Positions 1 through 8,004 are shown, numbered from the stretch's first letter. The stretch is 10,968 nt of DNA from UBA11164 sp034376725 (GCA_034376725.1 JAXMJH010000004.1:1-10968), one strand, 5' to 3'. Numbers and translations are program-made. The notes: generated by a model from the sequence alone, not told the origin.

Positions 1-62
1 ACGCGCCGCTCCAGTTCTTTTCGTTGCTCTTGGGTGAGTGTGATCGCAGCAGCCGGTTTCAT
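1..62 (-). CDS. IS630-type transposase, N-terminal fragment (cut by window edge)
   Basis: Only the first 20 codons lie in the window, on the minus strand. They read MKPAAAITLTQEQRKELERR. This resembles the opening of IS630/Tc1-mariner-like transposases, in which a short leader and an ITLT-x-E/D-QR-x-x-L-E-R-like stretch precede the helix-turn-helix. Two ATGs are adjacent (at 65 and 62). I chose the one at 62 because a GGAG Shine-Dalgarno (plus positions 69-72) lies 6 nt before it, against 3 nt for the other. The catalytic DDE domain would be beyond the left edge and cannot be seen, so it is unknown whether the copy is intact. The family call rests on a short peptide and is moderately sure. 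Confidence 0.65.
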   Translation of the reverse strand, partial: MKPAAAITLTQEQRKELERR

Positions 63-139
63 CATTCGCTCCAAGGGACAGACACGAATATGACCGTGGC
101 AACACCTAATAGTTCACGTATTTCGCAAGCACTACACTA
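1..139 (-). mobile_element. End region of an IS630-family insertion sequence (boundary uncertain)
   Basis: This is the transposase start plus its upstream leader. The leader (about 66-139) is visibly richer in A and T than the rest of the window, which fits foreign DNA. IS630 elements insert at TA dinucleotides; candidates here are the TAs at 133-134 and 138-139, inside the small inverted sequence CTACACTAG (132-140). The other end of the element is outside the window, so the terminal inverted repeat cannot be matched and the boundary is a guess. The rpmJ hairpin at 151-171 looks undamaged, so the element would lie just beyond it. Confidence 0.35.
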
Positions 140-150
140 GCGACACAACC

Positions 151-171
151 CGGCCGCAAACGAGGCGGCCG
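151..171 (-). terminator. Hairpin downstream of rpmJ, possible terminator
   Basis: A perfect 7-bp GC stem (CGGCCGC at 151-157, GCGGCCG at 165-171) encloses a 7-nt loop and starts 8 nt after the rpmJ stop codon. Read on the minus strand it is followed by GGTTGTGTC, so there is no clean T tract. It could be a weak intrinsic terminator or a 3'-end stabilising hairpin. Confidence 0.45.
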
Positions 172-179
172 CAGAGCAA

Positions 180-305
180 TCAGCGCTGGCGCGCCTTGAA
201 ACGCGGGTTGGACTTGCAGATGACAAAAACCTTGCCGCGACGGCGGACGACCTTGCAATCGCGGTGGCGGGTCTTCGCCGACTTGAGGGACGAGAGAACT
301 TTCAT
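180..305 (-). CDS. rpmJ: 50S ribosomal protein L36 (zinc-free, YkgO-like type)
   Basis: This 41-aa protein begins MKVLSSLKSAKTRHRDC and ends KSNPRFKARQR. L36 is a very small, basic protein of the large ribosomal subunit that binds 23S rRNA. The sequence matches the second L36 type (E. coli YkgO), which lacks the full zinc ribbon: only Cys17 and Cys30 are present, and the CxxC pair and ligand His of classical L36 are missing. From memory, Xanthomonas L36 is of this same 41-aa form. The ATG at 305 is preceded by AGGA (minus strand, plus 314-317) at 8-nt spacing. The frame stays open further upstream, but homology fixes the start here. The gene stands alone, transcribed away from maf. No Zur-like palindrome was seen upstream, so zinc-starvation control as described for ykgO is not supported. 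Confidence 0.93.
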   Translation of the reverse strand: MKVLSSLKSAKTRHRDCKVVRRRGKVFVICKSNPRFKARQR

Positions 306-342
306 GGCGGCAATCCTGGAAAGTGGCCAACAAAGACCGCCA

Positions 343-371
343 AGCTTAGCAGCGAGGAGGCGGCGATGCAA
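343..371 (-). promoter_or_regulatory. Possible promoter for rpmJ
   Basis: On the minus strand, TTGCAT (plus 366-371) and TAAGCT (plus 343-348) are separated by exactly 17 bp and lie about 40-65 bp upstream of the rpmJ start. Each hexamer matches the sigma-70 consensus at only 3 of 6 bases, including the key first A and last T of the -10. It is a weak prediction, supported mainly by spacing and position. Confidence 0.3.
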
Positions 372-433
372 TATGGACTCGAGGTATATCGACTCCCGAC
401 GCGACGGCCTCGCGCTGCCGCAGGCCTGCCGAC

Positions 434-484
434 GCAAATGCGTTTGCCCGGTCTGGCAGTTGTGAACAACCGCGCCCAAGGCGC
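434..484 (+). repeat. Cluster of three short inverted repeats upstream of maf
   Basis: Three perfect 5-bp inverted repeats follow each other between the divergent rpmJ and maf genes. They are GCAAA-N4-TTTGC (434-447), GTTGT-GA-ACAAC (459-470) and GCGCC-CAA-GGCGC (472-484). They end 25 bp before the maf start codon. They might be operator half-sites or leader hairpins of the maf-rng-yhdP-tldD operon. Individually each is short enough to occur by chance. Nothing else that looks functional was seen in the 306-509 gap, apart from the weak rpmJ promoter. Confidence 0.35.
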
Positions 485-509
485 AGGGTCAGCGCGCTAT
501 CCTAGGCGG

Positions 510-1079
510 ATGCTGTATCTGGCTTCCAAATCTCCGCGCCGGCGGGAGTTGCTGACCCAATTGGGCGTCGACTTCGAGCTGATCGATGCCTCGGTCGATG
601 AGTATCGCCGGGCCGATGAGTCGCCCTCGGCCTACGTCAGCCGGGTCGCCCGCGAAAAGGCGGAAGCCGGGTTGGCCGCCTTGGTTGACCAACCGGATGC
701 GCTGGTGCTGGGCGCCGATACCGAGGTGGTGCTCGGTGGCGATGTGTTCGGCAAACCGGCCGACGGTGCGGAGGCGGCTGCGATGCTGCGTCGGCTGTCG
801 GGAACCGCGCACGAAGTGATCTCCACCGTCTGGCTGCTGTCCAGCAGGCGTCGGGACAGTGCCCAGTGCGTTACCCGGGTGCGATTCGGGCAGTTGAGCG
901 CGCCACAGATCGATCGCTACATCGCTACCGGCGAATGGCACGACAAGGCCGGTGGCTACGCAGTGCAGGGTCGTGGCGGGGCGTTGATCGCACATCTGTC
1001 GGGCAGTTATTCGGGCGTGATGGGCCTGCCGCTGTTCGAAACGCGCTCTCTGTTGGCCGGTTTCGGAGTCGAGGTTTGA
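510..1079 (+). CDS. maf: Maf-family nucleoside triphosphate pyrophosphatase (YhdE type)
   Basis: This 189-aa protein belongs to the Maf/HAM1-like fold that hydrolyses nucleoside triphosphates to monophosphate and pyrophosphate. The YhdE branch prefers dTTP and UTP and is thought to clean modified pyrimidine nucleotides from the pool. Visible family motifs are the N-terminal LASKSPRRRELL (residues 4-15), the GADT motif with presumed catalytic Asp70, GKP at 81-83, DKAGGYAVQG (145-154) and GLPLFET near the C terminus. The SPRR form and the neighbours (rng, yhdP, tldD) fit YhdE rather than the YceF paralogue. The ATG at 510 gives a family-typical length and N terminus; the frame is open far upstream, but that part looks non-coding. 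The Shine-Dalgarno is weak (TAGG only 3 nt before the ATG). It is the first gene of the probable operon, and rng starts 49 bp after its stop. Confidence 0.93.
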   Translation: MLYLASKSPRRRELLTQLGVDFELIDASVDEYRRADESPSAYVSRVAREKAEAGLAALVDQPDALVLGADTEVVLGGDVFGKPADGAEAAAMLRRLSGTAHEVISTVWLLSSRRRDSAQCVTRVRFGQLSAPQIDRYIATGEWHDKAGGYAVQGRGGALIAHLSGSYSGVMGLPLFETRSLLAGFGVEV

Positions 1080-1128
1080 ACTGTGCTTGCTGGCGCGCGT
1101 CGAAGTTTCCCCTATCCGAGCATTCCCC

Positions 1129-2607
1129 GTGAGCGAAGAAATTCTGGTCAATGTCACTCCGCGAGAAACCCGCGTGGCTGTGGTCGAAAACGGCATCGCG
1201 CAGGAGTTGATGATCGAGCGCAGCTCCCAGCGCGGCCAGGTCGGAAATATCTACAAGGGCCGCGTGCAGCGGGTGATGCCCGGGATGCAGGCGGCATTCG
1301 TCGAGATCGGCCTGCGTCGCGCGGCATTCCTGCACGTATCCGATGTGATCCGCCCTCCGCAGACAGCCGGCGACACAGGCGATTCGCCGGCCAGTGTCGT
1401 GCTGCCGTCGATCACCGAACTGGTTCACGAGGGGCAGGAGCTGGTCGTCCAGGTGGTCAAGGATCCGATCAGCAGCAAGGGTGCCCGGGTGACCACGCAG
1501 CTGAGCATCCCGTCGCGCTATCTGGTGTATCTGCCGCAGACCGATGTGCTGGGCGTGTCGACCCGCATCGAAGATGAACAGGAGCGCGAGCGACTCAAGG
1601 CATTGATGCAGGCGCTGGCGCCCGAGGTGCCGGGTGGTTACATCGTGCGGACCAATGCCGAGGGCCAGCCCGACAGCGCGATGGCCGAGGACATCGACTA
1701 CCTGCAGCGCGCCTGGGCCGGCGTGCGCGATGCCTGCGCCCAGTCGCGGGTCGGCGAGCGGGTTTATGAGGACCTGCCGCTGCCGCTGCGCGCGCTGCGC
1801 GATCTGACCAGGGCGGATGTCGAGCGGGTGAGAGTGGATTCGCGCGAAACGTACGACCGGATGCGCGATTTTGCCGAGCGGTTCATGCCTGATTTGGTGG
1901 CCAGAGTCGAACATTACCCCGGTCCGCGTGCGATTTTCGATCTGTATGGCATCGAGGACGAGATTCAGCGGGCATTGCTCAAGGAAGTGCCGCTCAAATC
2001 GGGAGGTCATCTGGTCATCGATCAAACCGAGGCGATGACCACGGTGGACGTCAATACCGGCTCGTTTCTGGGTCAGCGCAATCTGGAAGAAACGGTCTAT
2101 CGAACCAATCTGGAGGCCGCGCAGTCGGTGGCCCGGCAGTTGAGGCTGCGCAATCTGGGCGGAATCATCATCATCGACTTCATCGACATGGCTGATGCAG
2201 AGCACCGCCGGCAGGTTCTGCGAACCCTGGAACGAGGGCTTTCGCGCGACCGCGCGCGAACCAGCGTGCACGATTTTTCGCCGCTTGGCCTGATCGAGAT
2301 GACCCGCAAGCGCACCACCGACAGTCTGGCCCGGCAGCTGTGCGCGCCATGCCCCACCTGCGGCGGGCGCGGGCATGTGCGCAGCGCCGAAACGGTGACC
2401 TACGAAATCTTCCGGGAGATCACCCGTGCTGTGCGCCAATTCGATGCCCGGCGGCTGCTGGTGATGGCTGCTCCCAGCGTGGTCGACCGCATCCTCGAAG
2501 AGGAGTCGGCGGCGGTTGCCGAACTGGAGGAGTTTCTCGGGCGCAGCGTGCGGTTTCAACCCGAAAGCGGCTATCTGCCGGAGCAGTTCGATGTCGTGCT
2601 TCTCTGA
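1129..2607 (+). CDS. rng: Ribonuclease G
   Basis: This 492-aa endoribonuclease of the RNase E/G family cuts single-stranded, AU-rich RNA and matures the 5' end of 16S rRNA. The N-terminal part (about 35-125) is the S1-like RNA-binding domain, with VGNIYKGRVQRVMPGMQAAF. The catalytic DNase I-like domain carries TTVDVNTG (Asp307) and GGIIIIDFIDM (Asp350), which correspond to the two magnesium-binding aspartates of RNase E. CPTCGGRG (Cys408, Cys411) is the zinc-link motif for dimerisation. The protein ends EQFDVVLL, close to E. coli RNase G (489 aa), and lacks the long RNase E tail. I chose the GTG at 1129 because SEEILVNVTPRETRVAV aligns with the family N terminus. An in-frame TTG at 1087 would add 14 residues. 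Neither start has a strong Shine-Dalgarno. The gap to yhdP is 63 bp. Confidence 0.95.
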   Translation: MSEEILVNVTPRETRVAVVENGIAQELMIERSSQRGQVGNIYKGRVQRVMPGMQAAFVEIGLRRAAFLHVSDVIRPPQTAGDTGDSPASVVLPSITELVHEGQELVVQVVKDPISSKGARVTTQLSIPSRYLVYLPQTDVLGVSTRIEDEQERERLKALMQALAPEVPGGYIVRTNAEGQPDSAMAEDIDYLQRAWAGVRDACAQSRVGERVYEDLPLPLRALRDLTRADVERVRVDSRETYDRMRDFAERFMPDLVARVEHYPGPRAIFDLYGIEDEIQRALLKEVPLKSGGHLVIDQTEAMTTVDVNTGSFLGQRNLEETVYRTNLEAAQSVARQLRLRNLGGIIIIDFIDMADAEHRRQVLRTLERGLSRDRARTSVHDFSPLGLIEMTRKRTTDSLARQLCAPCPTCGGRGHVRSAETVTYEIFREITRAVRQFDARRLLVMAAPSVVDRILEEESAAVAELEEFLGRSVRFQPESGYLPEQFDVVLL

Positions 2608-2670
2608 GGTGCGGATCGGCGCGCAATCCGTCGGACGAGGCAGCGCTGTCCGGGCCGTCGGGTCTGCGCG

Positions 2671-5600
2671 TTGACGACGCATTGGAAATCGAGATTCCGC
2701 CGGCTGCGGCGGCTGGTCGGATACGGTGTGGCGGTTGGCCTGATTCTGGTCGCCTCGCTGGTCGGCCTGGTCAGTCAGCTGTTGCCGGCGCTCGAGCGCC
2801 ACCCCGATCGGGTGGCTGCCTGGATCAGCGGGCAGTCCGGTCAAACCATCGGTTTCAAAAGCCTTCAGACGCGCTGGACCCGCCGCGGGCCGCTGCTCTC
2901 CCTGCACGATCTGACGATTGGCGAGCCGGGAAATCAGCTGGTCATCGGAAGCGCCGATTTGCTGGTTTCCATTTACTCCGGCCTGGTCCCCGGTCGACCG
3001 CTGACCGAATTGCAACTGGGCGACCTCGATCTCACCCTGACCCAGGCGGTCGATGGCGGTTGGGCGCTGAAGGGATTGGTCAAAGGCGATTCGAGCGAAG
3101 ATCCGCTCGCCGCTCTCCAGGGTCTGGGCGAATTGCAGGTGCGCAACGCTGCACTGACACTGCGACTGGAAAAGCGCGATCTGACCATCGCGATCCCGCG
3201 TTTCGACGCGCGGGTGCGGGTCGAAGATTCGCGGGTGCGTGCCGGTTTGCTTTTGCGCACGGCCGACGACCAGCCGCCGCTCGCCGTGGTCGCCGATATC
3301 GACCGCTCCGGAGGCGGCCGGCTTTGGCTGGGCGGCGAGGACATCGAGGCGTCGGCGCTCGCTGTACTGACCGCACTGGCCGGCGTCGAGCCACTGGCTG
3401 GCCGCGGCTCGCTCCAACTGTGGGCCGACTGGAGCCAGGCCGGATTCGAGTCGGTCGTGTTGGAAACGGACATGGCGGCACTGGCATTGCGCGGTACAGA
3501 ATCGATCGCGCTCGACCCGACCCGACCCGAGACCACCGGCATCGAGCCGCGTCTGGCCATCGATCGGTTCCGAGCATCCGCTCGCTGGCGTAGCCAGGCC
3601 GGGCATGGCTGGCGGCTCGATGCCCCGATGTTGCGCTGGCGCGAAGCCGCGATCGAGCATCGCTACGACGGCCTGGTACTGGGCACCGGCCAGCGTGGCG
3701 GCGCGCTGGCGGAGTCAGTCGAGCTATCGCCCTGGCTGGCCCTGCTCTCGCTCAGCGACCGGCTGGATGCGCCGATCCGCCGGTGGATCTATCTGGCCGC
3801 GCCGAAGCTGAGCGTGGTCGACCTTGATGTGGTCGCGGTCGAGGATGGCGGCTTCCGGGGCAGCGCGGCGATCCAGTCGCTGGGCTGGCTGGCGCTCGAC
3901 AGGACGCCCGGCGCGAATGGCCTGGCCGCTGAGCTGGTGTTCGATGAAAGCAGCGCCTCGCTGACCTTCGACCAAGCGGCGACGCCGCGGCTGGATTGGC
4001 CGGTCTCGCTGGGCGACCCGCTGGCCCTGGAGCTGTCCGGCGCGCTGCGTGCCTGGCGTTCCGGTCAAGGTTTTGTGGCCGAAACCAGCGGGTTGCGGGT
4101 GTTTTCCGAGGGATTGGGATTGCAGGCGGCGCTGCGCCTCGATGGATCCGAACCCGATGCCCCGTTGCTGTTTGTCACCGCCGAGGTGGAGCCCGGGCAG
4201 GCGACCGCGCTCAAACGCTTCTGGCTGCGGCATACCATGTCGCCCAACCTGATCGGCTGGCTGGACCGGGCGCTTACCGATGGACGGCTGGTTTCTGGCC
4301 GGGTTGCCATGGGTGGCGCGCCGGCCGACTGGCCCTTCAGGGACAACGAGGGACAGTTCAAGGCGCAGGTGAGCATGGAGGGCGTGCCGCTGATGTTCAG
4401 CGCTGACTGGCCGGCTGCCGACCGACTGACTGCCGACCTGGCTTTCACCAGTCAGAGCGTCAGCATCGTCGGAACCGGCGCCATCGGCGGCGGCGAGGTC
4501 CAGCGCATCAGTGGTTCAATCGGCGACTTCCGCCAGCCCGTACTGGATCTCGGGTTGACGGCCGAGGCCAGCGGTTCGCAGGTGCTCGCGCTGCTGCGGG
4601 CCAGTCCGTTGCGCAGCAGCCACGGCGAACACCTCAGCGCGCTGCAACTGGGCGGCCGCGCTGCGATTCAGGTGCAGATCAGGCAACCGCTCCGGTCCGA
4701 ACTGGGCGAGTCCGAGGTGCGCGGCACCGCGGACATCTCCAATGCCCCGCTGGCGCACACCGCTTGGGAGGTCGCCTTCGATCAGGCCGACGGCCGGATC
4801 CGCTTCAGTCGGGATGGTCTGGCGGCAGAGGAGCTTCGGGTACGACTGGGTGAGGAGGTGGCCAGCTTCAGTCTCGCCACCGGCGACGGCTTCGTATCCG
4901 ATCCGGCCCTGGTCGCCGAGGCGAGTCTGCGCGGGCGCCTCCCGGCGGGGCCGCTGCTCGATCACGCGCCCGATCTGGACTGGCTGCGCCCGTTCCTGGA
5001 CGGGCGCAGCGATTGGTCGGTTGCCATCGAAATGCCGCGCGCGACCGCGGCTGAACCGGACCCGGCGGCACGCCTGGGCATCACCTCGGATCTGCGAGGC
5101 ATTGCGCTCGGCCTGCCGGCGCCCTTGCGCAAGGCCAGCGATCAGGCCCTGCCGTTGAAGTTGCAGATGACCATTCCGGTCACCGCCGCACCGATTTCAT
5201 TGGCGCTTGGCGCACTGATGACACTCAAAGGAACTGTTGCGGCGGATGGTGGGCTGGATGGCGTGGTCGGATTCATCGGCGCCAGCGAGGCGATGCACGA
5301 CGGGCGCGGCTTGCGGGTCATCGGGCAAGTGCCGGTGCTCGACGGCGCCGGTTGGGCCGGACTGGCCACCGGCGGCTCGGAAAGCGGCGTTCTGCACAGC
5401 GTGGACATCCGGGCTGGCGAGCTCGATCTGCTCGATCGCGCGTTCATCGATACCCAGATAGCGCTTGCGATCGCCGCAGACAGCATGACCCTGGACCTGG
5501 ACGGGCCGGAGATTGCCGGGCGCATGGTTTTTCCGCGCGACGGCGTGGATGCCTTGACCGGCGACTTTCAGCGCCTGCATTGGCCCAGCGGGCGCATCGC

Positions 5601-6489
5601 CAGCGCCGATACCGGCAATCCCGACCCGACCGCACTGCCGCCGTTGCGTCTGCGCGTGGAAGATCTGCGGTTCGGCGATGCGCAGCTCGGCCGGGCCCGG
5701 CTGGACACCTACCCGACGCCGGAAGGCCTGCACGTCGAGCGCTTGGAGACCGACTCGGCCATGCTGAAGCTGACGGCCATCGGGGACTGGACGGCCATCG
5801 GCGGCAGTTCGCGGTCGCGCTTCGCGCTGGCATTCGCTTCCGACGATCTCGGCCGGATGCTGGATGCGCTGAGTTTCGGTGGCTTGGTGGAGGGCGGCGA
5901 AACCCAGGCGTCGATCATCGCCAGTTGGGCCGGCTCGCCAGCGGCGTTCGGCCTGGAGAAAATCGACGGCACGCTGGAAATGAAAGTCGGTTCGGGTCGG
6001 TTCCTGGATGTCGAGCCCGGCGGGGCGGGGCGGTTGCTGGGTCTGATCAGCCTGGCCGAGTTGCCGCGCCGGCTGATACTCGACTTCGGCGATCTGTTCG
6101 GTGAAGGCCTGGAGTTCAGCAGCATCCAGGGCTCATTTGCGCTGGCCAACGGCGTGGCGACCACCGACGACCTGAAAATCGAGAGCAGTTCGGCCGGCAT
6201 CCGGGTCCGTGGCCGGACGCTGCTGATCGAAGAGCGATACGATCAGACCATCGAGGTGTTGCCCAAGTCCAGCTCGATTCTGCCGGCGCTCGGTGCGCTG
6301 GCCGGTGGCCCGGCCGGGGTCGCGCTTGGTGCACTGGCTCAGGCAATATTCAAGAGTCCGATGCAGAAGATGGGCCGCACCGAATTCCGGGTGACCGGGC
6401 CGTGGAGCAGCCCGCAGGTCGAGGTCGTTGGGCGCGGTCCGGCAAGCGAAGCCGCCAAGCCACCCGATTCCGAAGCCGATGTCCCGTAA
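2671..6489 (+). CDS. yhdP: YhdP, AsmA-like envelope phospholipid-transport protein
   Basis: This 1272-aa protein is the same size as E. coli YhdP (about 1266). YhdP, TamB and YdbH are AsmA-like inner-membrane-anchored proteins that bridge the periplasm and carry phospholipids to the outer membrane. A basic N terminus (KSRFRRLRRL) precedes one membrane helix at about residues 16-38, and the remainder is periplasmic. The body is alternating hydrophobic and polar beta-rich sequence typical of a repeating-groove fold, with the DUF3971 and AsmA_2-like regions expected in the centre and C-terminal part. The clearest family signature is the C-terminal block from GRFLDVEPGGAGRLLGL (about 1109) through LPRRL, DFGDLFGEG, GVATTDDLKIE, RYDQTIEVLP and the TGPW at about 1240. 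The TTG at 2671 is the only usual start codon between the rng stop and the membrane helix. Its Shine-Dalgarno is poor, so translation may be weak. tldD follows after 32 bp. Confidence 0.92.
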   Translation: MTTHWKSRFRRLRRLVGYGVAVGLILVASLVGLVSQLLPALERHPDRVAAWISGQSGQTIGFKSLQTRWTRRGPLLSLHDLTIGEPGNQLVIGSADLLVSIYSGLVPGRPLTELQLGDLDLTLTQAVDGGWALKGLVKGDSSEDPLAALQGLGELQVRNAALTLRLEKRDLTIAIPRFDARVRVEDSRVRAGLLLRTADDQPPLAVVADIDRSGGGRLWLGGEDIEASALAVLTALAGVEPLAGRGSLQLWADWSQAGFESVVLETDMAALALRGTESIALDPTRPETTGIEPRLAIDRFRASARWRSQAGHGWRLDAPMLRWREAAIEHRYDGLVLGTGQRGGALAESVELSPWLALLSLSDRLDAPIRRWIYLAAPKLSVVDLDVVAVEDGGFRGSAAIQSLGWLALDRTPGANGLAAELVFDESSASLTFDQAATPRLDWPVSLGDPLALELSGALRAWRSGQGFVAETSGLRVFSEGLGLQAALRLDGSEPDAPLLFVTAEVEPGQATALKRFWLRHTMSPNLIGWLDRALTDGRLVSGRVAMGGAPADWPFRDNEGQFKAQVSMEGVPLMFSADWPAADRLTADLAFTSQSVSIVGTGAIGGGEVQRISGSIGDFRQPVLDLGLTAEASGSQVLALLRASPLRSSHGEHLSALQLGGRAAIQVQIRQPLRSELGESEVRGTADISNAPLAHTAWEVAFDQADGRIRFSRDGLAAEELRVRLGEEVASFSLATGDGFVSDPALVAEASLRGRLPAGPLLDHAPDLDWLRPFLDGRSDWSVAIEMPRATAAEPDPAARLGITSDLRGIALGLPAPLRKASDQALPLKLQMTIPVTAAPISLALGALMTLKGTVAADGGLDGVVGFIGASEAMHDGRGLRVIGQVPVLDGAGWAGLATGGSESGVLHSVDIRAGELDLLDRAFIDTQIALAIAADSMTLDLDGPEIAGRMVFPRDGVDALTGDFQRLHWPSGRIASADTGNPDPTALPPLRLRVEDLRFGDAQLGRARLDTYPTPEGLHVERLETDSAMLKLTAIGDWTAIGGSSRSRFALAFASDDLGRMLDALSFGGLVEGGETQASIIASWAGSPAAFGLEKIDGTLEMKVGSGRFLDVEPGGAGRLLGLISLAELPRRLILDFGDLFGEGLEFSSIQGSFALANGVATTDDLKIESSSAGIRVRGRTLLIEERYDQTIEVLPKSSSILPALGALAGGPAGVALGALAQAIFKSPMQKMGRTEFRVTGPWSSPQVEVVGRGPASEAAKPPDSEADVP

Positions 6490-6521
6490 GTCATTCGCCG
6501 CGAGCCGAATTTGAGCACCCC

Positions 6522-7967
6522 ATGACCGACACACTCATAGCCGCTGAATCCCGTCTGCTGGCCCCCGCTGGACTGGCGGTATCCGACCTCGACCGCGATC
6601 TCTCGCGTCTGCTCGGCCCTGGCGTGGATGCCGGCGATCTGTATTTCCAGCATTCGCGGCGCGAGAGCTGGAGTATGGAGGATGGCATCGTCAAGGACGG
6701 CGGGCATTCCATCGAACAGGGCGTGGGGGTGCGTGCGCTCAGCGGCGAGAAGGCCGGTCTGGCCTATTCCGACGAGATCCGGCTCGATGCCCTGATCGAG
6801 GCGACCAGCGCCGCCCGGGCGATCGCCCGGGGCGGCGGCGAGCATGCCCCGCTGGCCCTGCGCACCGGCCCGAGCCATGGCCTGTACAGCGAAATCGACC
6901 CGGTCGATGAATTGCCTCCGGCGGAGAAGCTGGCCGTGCTGCGCCGTCTCGACGCGCTGGTGCGCGCCGCCGATCCGCGCGTGCAGCAGGTGATGCTCAG
7001 CGTATCGGCGATCGTCGATACCGTTCTGATTGCCCGAAGCGATGGCCTGCTGGCCGCCGACATCCGGCCCCTGGTGCGCCTGAACGTCCAGGTGATCGTC
7101 GAATCGAAGGGTCGGCGCGAGACTGGCTCGGCCGGTGGCGGTGGCCGGCATGGCTATGTCGAACTGTTCGCCAAGGGCAAGCCGGAGGCCTGGGCCCGCG
7201 AGGCGCTGCGTCAGGCGCTGGTGAACCTCGAGGCCGAGGATGCACCGGCCGGCTCGATGCCGGTGGTGCTCGGCCCGGGCTGGCCGGGCGTGCTGCTGCA
7301 CGAGGCGGTCGGTCACGGCCTGGAGGGCGATTTCAACCGCAAGGGCACCAGTGTCTATGCCGGTCGGATCGGTGAGCGCGTGGCCGCGCGCGGCGTGACC
7401 ATCGTCGACGACGGAACCCTGGCCGGGCGGCGCGGTTCGCTGAACATCGACGACGAGGGCACCCCGACCCGCTGCAATGTGCTGATCGAGGACGGCGTGC
7501 TGCGCGGTTACCTGCAGGACACGCTCAATGCCCGGCTGATGGGCGTGGCCGCCACCGGCAACGGCCGCCGCGAGAGCTTTGCGCACCTGCCGATGCCGCG
7601 CATGACCAACACCTACATGCTGCCCGGCGACCACGCTCCCGAAGAGATCATCGCTTCGGTGAAAAAGGGGCTGTATGCGGTGAATTTCGGCGGTGGCCAG
7701 GTCGATATCACCAGCGGCAAATTCGTGTTTTCGGCATCCGAGGCCTACCTGATCGAGGACGGCAGGGTCACCCGGCCGGTCAAGGGCGCCACCCTGATCG
7801 GCAACGGACCGGAAGCGATGACCCGGGTCTCGATGGTCGGCAACGACCTCAAACTCGACGACGGCGTCGGGGTGTGCGGCAAGGACGGCCAGAGCCTGCC
7901 GGTCGGCGTCGGCCAGCCCACGCTGAAGCTGGATTCTCTGACCGTCGGCGGCACGCGCGCCGGCTGA
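6522..7967 (+). CDS. tldD: TldD, catalytic zinc subunit of the TldD/TldE protease
   Basis: This 481-aa protein has the same length as E. coli TldD. TldD pairs with TldE (PmbA) in a heterodimeric metallopeptidase that trims unfolded peptides, matures microcin B17-like ribosomally made peptides and degrades the CcdA antitoxin. The metal site is seen as LLHEAVGHGLEGDF (His260, Glu261, His265; HExxxH). Cys452, in GVCGKDGQSLPVGVGQP, is the likely third zinc ligand. Other family stretches are the FNRKGTSVYAGRIGE run after the active site, LQDTLNARLMGVAATGNGRRES and NFGGGQVDITSGKFVF. The ATG at 6522 gives the family-typical N terminus; only a GAG lies upstream, with a short A/C-rich spacer. It is the last gene of the maf-rng-yhdP-tldD run. 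The partner subunit gene, pmbA, lies 0.6 kb downstream beyond yjgA. Confidence 0.96.
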   Translation: MTDTLIAAESRLLAPAGLAVSDLDRDLSRLLGPGVDAGDLYFQHSRRESWSMEDGIVKDGGHSIEQGVGVRALSGEKAGLAYSDEIRLDALIEATSAARAIARGGGEHAPLALRTGPSHGLYSEIDPVDELPPAEKLAVLRRLDALVRAADPRVQQVMLSVSAIVDTVLIARSDGLLAADIRPLVRLNVQVIVESKGRRETGSAGGGGRHGYVELFAKGKPEAWAREALRQALVNLEAEDAPAGSMPVVLGPGWPGVLLHEAVGHGLEGDFNRKGTSVYAGRIGERVAARGVTIVDDGTLAGRRGSLNIDDEGTPTRCNVLIEDGVLRGYLQDTLNARLMGVAATGNGRRESFAHLPMPRMTNTYMLPGDHAPEEIIASVKKGLYAVNFGGGQVDITSGKFVFSASEAYLIEDGRVTRPVKGATLIGNGPEAMTRVSMVGNDLKLDDGVGVCGKDGQSLPVGVGQPTLKLDSLTVGGTRAG

Positions 7968-8004
7968 GGCGTGGGTTGCGGGGGCGGGAGCGGTCGGCCC
8001 GCGA

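Noticed and set aside
306..400. Zur operator upstream of rpmJ
   Set aside because: No AT-rich symmetric element of the Zur type is present. The ATAT-CTCGAG-TATAT-like stretch near 370-390 does not pair when the arms are aligned.
264..509. N-terminal extension of maf by 82 residues
   Set aside because: The added sequence overlaps the 5' end of rpmJ and its upstream region and is not Maf-like. The LASKSPRR motif normally sits at the very start of the protein.
2628..2661. Direct repeat CCGTCGG twice between rng and yhdP, plus a CGGAC/GTCCG pairing
   Set aside because: The arms are only 5-7 bp in GC-rich DNA, with no T tract or clear relation to the yhdP start. This is likely chance.
925..3660. 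A 911-codon open frame on the minus strand across maf, rng and yhdP
   Set aside because: Its codons lie exactly opposite the rng and yhdP codons. Stops there would need TTA, CTA or TCA in the sense strand, which GC-rich genes rarely use. The translation is low-complexity, rich in Arg, Gln and Gly, and resembles no family.
6339..7634. A 431-codon open frame on the minus strand opposite tldD
   Set aside because: It has the same codon-aligned antisense geometry as the frame opposite rng, and tldD is a full-length, motif-complete gene.
7978..8002. GCGGG/CCCGC pairing in the tldD/yjgA convergent gap as a terminator
   Set aside because: The stem is only 5 bp, the loop is 15 nt and there is no T run on either strand, so it is not convincing.
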